From: Liopterus haemorrhoidalis
Lineage: Eukaryota; Arthropoda; Insecta; Coleoptera; Dytiscidae
Direction: 5' to 3'
Assembly (NCBI GenBank): GCA_963971575.1
Contig: OZ020616.1
Location: 56,217,201-56,281,200 of the forward strand
DNA length: 64,000 nucleotides
Position numbers and translations under genes: made by a program. Numbering within the stretch: position 1 is the stretch's first letter; every line of letters begins with the position of its first letter. Below the pieces are notes generated by a model. That model was not told the DNA's origin. It searched no databases and worked only from the letters and a program-made list of their open reading frames with translations. Below, in pieces: positions 63,405 to 64,000 of this stretch.

Positions 63405-63820
63405 CCAAGAATAGTGCATCGATGAACTTAATTCAACTTTTGGCGATGAAGCACCATCAAGGTTTACTGTTTATCGATGGTTTGCTGACTTGAATCGTGG
63501 CCGTAGTTCGAATTTCGTGAAGGTCGTGTAAAATCGGTTGTTGTTCCGGAAAACATTGATGCTGTGCGTGAACTGATACTGCAAGATCGTCATGTGACTT
63601 ATCGTGAGATTAAGATATCGTTGGGCATTAGTTGGACCAGCATACATTCACTATTGCATGAACATTTGGCTGTCAAAGAGATTTGTTCGCATTGGATTTC
63701 ACATAATTTGACAATCGCAATGGAAAAAGCCTCAATCGGAGTGGAAAAAGTGCTTCGAAAATTGGTTCAAATAGATGTAAAGTGTATTGATCTTCATGGA
63801 GAATATTTTGAAAAACAGTA
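63405..63820 (+). pseudogene. Mariner M4 transposase, internally deleted
   Basis: Starts with 'CIDELNSTFGDEAPSRFTVY' and 'RWFADLNRGRSSNF'. From 63564 the second helix-turn-helix reads 'AVRELILQDRHVTYREIKIS', 'LGISWTSIHSLLHEHLAVKE' and 'ICSHWISHNLT'. At about 63725 it jumps to the C-terminal 'VQIDVKCIDLHGEYFEKQ' and a stop. The whole catalytic DDD part is deleted, as in M2. TIRs were not located. Confidence 0.7.
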
Positions 63821-64000
63821 AAGCCAATTTGGTTGATAAATAATTGTTTTTGATCTCAAAACCCGAAATATAAAAGAAATATAAAATACCCTGGTACTAA
63901 AAGATTGATCAAAAAATCGCCAAATAAAATACAGGCAGCTAGAGGAAACCCTTGAATGAACCAGGTCTACAATTCTGCACAAATTATATTTTAGAAAGAA
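63821..64000. other. Window end, no feature recognised
   Basis: AT-rich sequence after the mariner stop codon. The minus frame 63794-63982 has no recognisable domain. Confidence 0.4.

Overview
This is an AT-rich eukaryotic window, most likely from an insect or another arthropod. The evidence is the mix of transposons: several mariner lineages (including an irritans/Mos1-like DD34D transposase), a pogo/Tigger remnant, a DUF4817-type Tc1/mariner relative, many hAT elements with 8-bp target duplications, a Harbinger element, a THAP-domain DNA transposon, Penelope-like and non-LTR retroelement pieces, a tRNA-derived SINE, and many GTCT-microsatellite elements of the HINE/DINE-1 (non-autonomous Helitron/Helentron) kind. 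The species cannot be named from the sequence. I recognise no complete host gene, and most of the longer open frames are microsatellite translations or decayed transposase. I see no operon, CRISPR array or other prokaryotic feature.

Layout. 1-6 kb: a TA-flanked MITE, then HINE-B copy 1 split by a hAT element (8-bp duplication) and by a second TIR element, a SINE, and HINE-A copy A1 split by a MITE. 6-10 kb: degenerate ~170-bp tandem repeats, two hAT MITEs, a CpG-rich patch with an X-box-like palindrome, and a TAA-flanked MITE. 10-18 kb: HINE-B with a nested retroposon, a pogo remnant, a mariner split by a Harbinger element, THAP element copy 1, and a hAT MITE. 18-29 kb: mariner M1a holding a LINE fragment, a large foldback/composite repeat holding a deleted mariner, HINE-A copy A2, mariner M1b, and a second ~170-bp repeat field. 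29-42 kb: HINE-A A3 with a nested hAT MITE, a Penelope-like C-terminus, mariner M1c with a duplicated helix-turn-helix segment, two opposed LINE 3' fragments, a DUF4817 transposon holding HINE-A A4, and mariner M1d holding HINE-A A5. 42-54 kb: HINE-B copy 3, hAT pieces, a cluster of TA MITEs with HINE-C inside one of them, HINE-A A6, and a mariner whose catalytic domain is split by HINE-A A7. 54-64 kb: THAP copy 2 holding a TIR element whose empty site is preserved in copy 1, hAT MITEs, a divergent HINE with a nested SINE, a palindromic insert with a hammerhead-ribozyme-like core, and internally deleted mariners around HINE-B copy 4.

The most unusual signal is in HINE-A. Six of its seven long copies carry a tRNA-like segment at the same internal position, between well-conserved flanks. 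The segment has A-box-like and B-box-like motifs followed by a T-run (weaker in A6), yet its sequence differs between copies: A2, A4, A6 and A7 do not resemble each other, while A1 and A3 share one type. Copy A5 lost the segment through an internal deletion. This looks like a Helitron-type element with an exchangeable pol III cassette. At least four HINE-A copies (A2, A4, A5, A7) are inserted in or directly against mariner-superfamily transposons.

Element boundaries are strongest where an intact target duplication or an empty-site comparison is visible (54-464, 950-1627, 5664-5911, 7830-8070, 9443-10044, 10424-10725, 14141-15097, 17351-17604, 18861-20524, 22992-23436, 30408-30794, 47466-47877, 53761-53960, 55613-56170). 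Other boundaries are approximate. All alignments were made by eye.
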